From Site-B1 sp963722665 (GTDB lineage Bacteria > Bacteroidota > Bacteroidia > Flavobacteriales > Flavobacteriaceae): DNA of 16,426 nucleotides. The position numbers were made by a program, and so were the translations under genes. The notes below the pieces were generated by a model, which did no database searches, was not told the origin of the DNA, and saw only the letters and a list, made by a program, of their open reading frames with translations. Positions 14,989-16,426 of this stretch are shown here, piece after piece (within the stretch, counting starts at the first letter, position 1; every line of letters starts with the position of its first letter). The DNA lies in assembly GCA_963722665.1 (NCBI GenBank), contig CAVRNW010000029.1:1-16426 (forward strand), written 5' to 3'.

Positions 14989-15825
14989 TTATTCTTTAAT
15001 GAAATTAACCGTAATGGTGTCTCTAAAACCCAAACCCAGTAAAGTTGCTGCACTGCCAACAGAACCGCTATTACCTTTGTAAAGCGCTATTTCAAGATGA
15101 TTTGATGAATTAAAAACCACAAGTTTTTGTCCTTCATCATGTCTTTTGCTTTTTTCAATGTCGAAGTTTACAATGTCACTGTATTTATTGTTAATAGTGG
15201 TGAATTTATAATTTCTGGCCGATATCTCATACGCTCTTCCTTTTTGAACCGATTCAAAAAACCGTTTTTTTATATTCGTCACTATATTGCCATAATTATC
15301 AATGTAAATAATATTTCCTATTATTTGAGATTTATCGTCATTAACGAAAGGCATAATATTCTTAATGGGTTTAATCTCCTCGATCACTTTCCCAATAACT
15401 TCTAGTGTTCCTCCTCTAGCTATGTGACAGGCAACCTTGACAAATACATCCAAAACAGGGAAGCTGGTCTCAATTTTGTCATGAATATTTATTTCGACAA
15501 TTTTTTCCGGAGCAATTTCGGCACATATCATGCTCATAATGCCATTATTGGCGCAAACAAAATAATGGTCATCCAGCTTAACAGCAATGTGCTTATTTTC
15601 CTTATTGATCTCAGAATCTATGCCTATGATATGGATGGTGCCTTTGGGGAAACTGCTGTAGGCATTTAAAATAATGTAGGCGGCTTCCGGAACATTAAAA
15701 GGTGTTACAGAGTGTGAAATATCAACAATTTTTACATCATCAAGTTCATTGTAAATAGCACCTTTAGTAGCGCCTGAAAAGTGATCTTTTTCTCCAAAAT
15801 CAGTTGTTAAAGTTATAATTGCCAT
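14989..15825 (-). CDS. SAM hydroxide adenosyltransferase-like (DUF62) protein
   Basis: Family members (SAM hydroxide adenosyltransferase, and SAM-dependent chlorinase/fluorinase) split S-adenosylmethionine using water or halide to give adenosine or a 5'-halo-adenosine plus methionine. I take the second Met (MAIITLTTDFG) as start because family members begin this way; another ATG lies two codons upstream. Visible family blocks are TTDFGEKDHFSG, VDISHSVTPFNVPEAAYIL, IGIDSE, CANNGIMS, YIDNYGNIVTNI and GNSGSVGSAATLLG. Counted from the upstream Met, the expected catalytic Asp is Asp72, but the usual Arg seven residues on is Asn79 and the usual His of the FHGRD block is Pro125. Flavobacterial versions may be a distinct subgroup. 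It is the first gene of the operon running to dnaN. Confidence 0.88.
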   Translation of the reverse strand: MAIITLTTDFGEKDHFSGATKGAIYNELDDVKIVDISHSVTPFNVPEAAYIILNAYSSFPKGTIHIIGIDSEINKENKHIAVKLDDHYFVCANNGIMSMICAEIAPEKIVEINIHDKIETSFPVLDVFVKVACHIARGGTLEVIGKVIEEIKPIKNIMPFVNDDKSQIIGNIIYIDNYGNIVTNIKKRFFESVQKGRAYEISARNYKFTTINNKYSDIVNFDIEKSKRHDEGQKLVVFNSSNHLEIALYKGNSGSVGSAATLLGLGFRDTITVNFIKE

Positions 15826-15862
15826 TGGCAAATTGTTGATATTTTTTTAATGTAATACAACG

Positions 15863-15892
15863 CAAAATTACGTAGCTTTGTTGTAGTGCAAA
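15863..15892 (-). promoter_or_regulatory. Promoter of the SAM-enzyme/gld/dnaN operon
   Basis: On the minus strand a -33 TTTG (plus 15889-15892) and a -7 TAATTTTG (plus 15863-15870) match the Bacteroidota consensus TTTG and TAnnTTTG, with 18 bases between. The -7 box lies about 38 bases before the start codon. This is the best promoter match in the window. Confidence 0.6.
15873..15880 (+). promoter_or_regulatory. Possible -7 box for phoH
   Basis: TAGCTTTG matches TAnnTTTG exactly, 55 bases before the phoH start. No TTG lies at the expected -33 distance, so it is weak. It sits inside the minus-strand promoter, between its -7 and -33 boxes, so the two divergent promoters would share the same DNA and could compete. 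Confidence 0.4.
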
Positions 15893-15935
15893 CTTAATAA
15901 ACTCTTTTAGAATAATTTAATTAAATGTTTAGCTT

Positions 15936-16426
15936 TTGAACGAAATAATTATTGAATTAGAAGAAATCTCCCCAAAAGATTTCTTTGGTACCCACAACTC
16001 CAATATAGAACTTTTAAAAAAGTACTTTCCCAAACTTAAAATAGTGGCAAGAGGTAATAAGATCAAGGCCTATGGTGATGAAGATATGCTCGAAGAATTT
16101 GACCGCAGGTTATCCATGATGTTGGAGCAGTTCGGCAAATACAATAAATTGGATGAAAATACCATCGAGCGTGTTTTGACGAGCCAAAGTAAAGATGATT
16201 ATAAGACTAGTCATAAAAGTGGAGAAGCGATAGTTCATGGTGTCAATGGAAGAGTTATTAAGGCACAGACCGCCAATCAGAGAAAGTTAGTAGAAACTGT
16301 CTTTAAAAACGACATGGTTTTTGCCATTGGACCTGCCGGAACCGGAAAGACCTATACTGGCGTAGCATTGGCTGTAAGAGCATTGAAGAATAAAGAAGTA
16401 AGACGAATTATCCTGACGTGTTCGGC
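15936..16426 (+). CDS. PhoH-like ATPase, N-terminal part (cut by window end)
   Basis: PhoH-family proteins are P-loop ATPases related to superfamily 1 helicases, linked to phosphate starvation and RNA metabolism in various bacteria. The frame is open for 163 codons without a stop. The start is a TTG (encoding NEIIIELEEISPKDFFG next), since the only nearby ATG (15925) reads MFSF then stop. Flavobacterial relatives begin with the same MNE-type sequence. Residues 24-80 form the N-terminal KH-like region (NIELLKKYFPKLKIVARGNKIKAYG). The Walker A motif GPAGTGKT is at 132-139. The last residues read IILTCSA where the family has the highly conserved ILTRPA; each changed codon differs from the expected one by one C to T change. 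Confidence 0.92.
   Translation, partial: MNEIIIELEEISPKDFFGTHNSNIELLKKYFPKLKIVARGNKIKAYGDEDMLEEFDRRLSMMLEQFGKYNKLDENTIERVLTSQSKDDYKTSHKSGEAIVHGVNGRVIKAQTANQRKLVETVFKNDMVFAIGPAGTGKTYTGVALAVRALKNKEVRRIILTCS

Noticed and set aside
15925..15939. ATG as start of the PhoH gene
   Set aside because: It gives MFSF and then a stop; the conserved N-terminus begins at the TTG at 15936.

Overview
The window looks like a chromosomal piece from a member of the Flavobacteriia (Bacteroidota). The DNA is AT-rich, Shine-Dalgarno signals are weak or absent, promoter-like TAnnTTTG boxes occur, lipoproteins and a Tat-type sugar isomerase are present, and the gliding genes gldF and gldG sit in an operon with dnaN. 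I cannot assign a species. Two stretches (about 130-800 and 13740-14215), and one point near 8540, contain single-base indels inside otherwise well-conserved reading frames. These are either local sequence errors or young pseudogenes.

Layout. (1) 1-6530, plus strand: a tripartite RND efflux operon. It holds a TolC-type outer membrane factor (shredded by about seven indels), a lipoprotein periplasmic adaptor and a 1074-aa RND permease, followed by a small PII-like soluble protein and a DUF2892-like membrane protein. (2) 6531-6851: a block of dispersed palindromic elements, including a 92-nt element that folds on paper into a four-armed cloverleaf, followed by a DUF4870-type membrane protein gene. 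(3) 7211-10967: a carbohydrate cassette bounded on both sides by the same 30-bp perfect palindrome, which would work as a bidirectional terminator. Inside are a Tat-exported TIM-barrel sugar isomerase/epimerase-like protein and a lipoprotein relative of it (frameshifted), both on the minus strand, and a divergent secreted clan GH-A glycoside hydrolase. (4) 11015-15825, minus strand: a probable operon reading SAM hydroxide adenosyltransferase-like gene, antibiotic-biosynthesis-monooxygenase-fold gene, gldF, gldG, dnaN. (5) 15936 to the end: the 5' part of a PhoH-like ATPase gene, divergent from region 4.

How the genes work together. The adaptor, permease and outer membrane factor would form one envelope-spanning pump, with the two small proteins as likely accessories. 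The sugar cassette would act in the periplasm or at the envelope on an unknown glycan. GldF and GldG are the membrane parts of the gliding-associated ABC transporter, and DnaN is the replication clamp.

I do not see a clear new defence or mobile system. The most interesting material is non-coding: at least three families of palindromic repeats at gene borders, one forming a cloverleaf, one supplying the last codons of the adaptor gene, and one appearing as a half copy nested in another structured repeat. The SAM-enzyme homologue also appears to lack two of the three residues of the family's catalytic triad.
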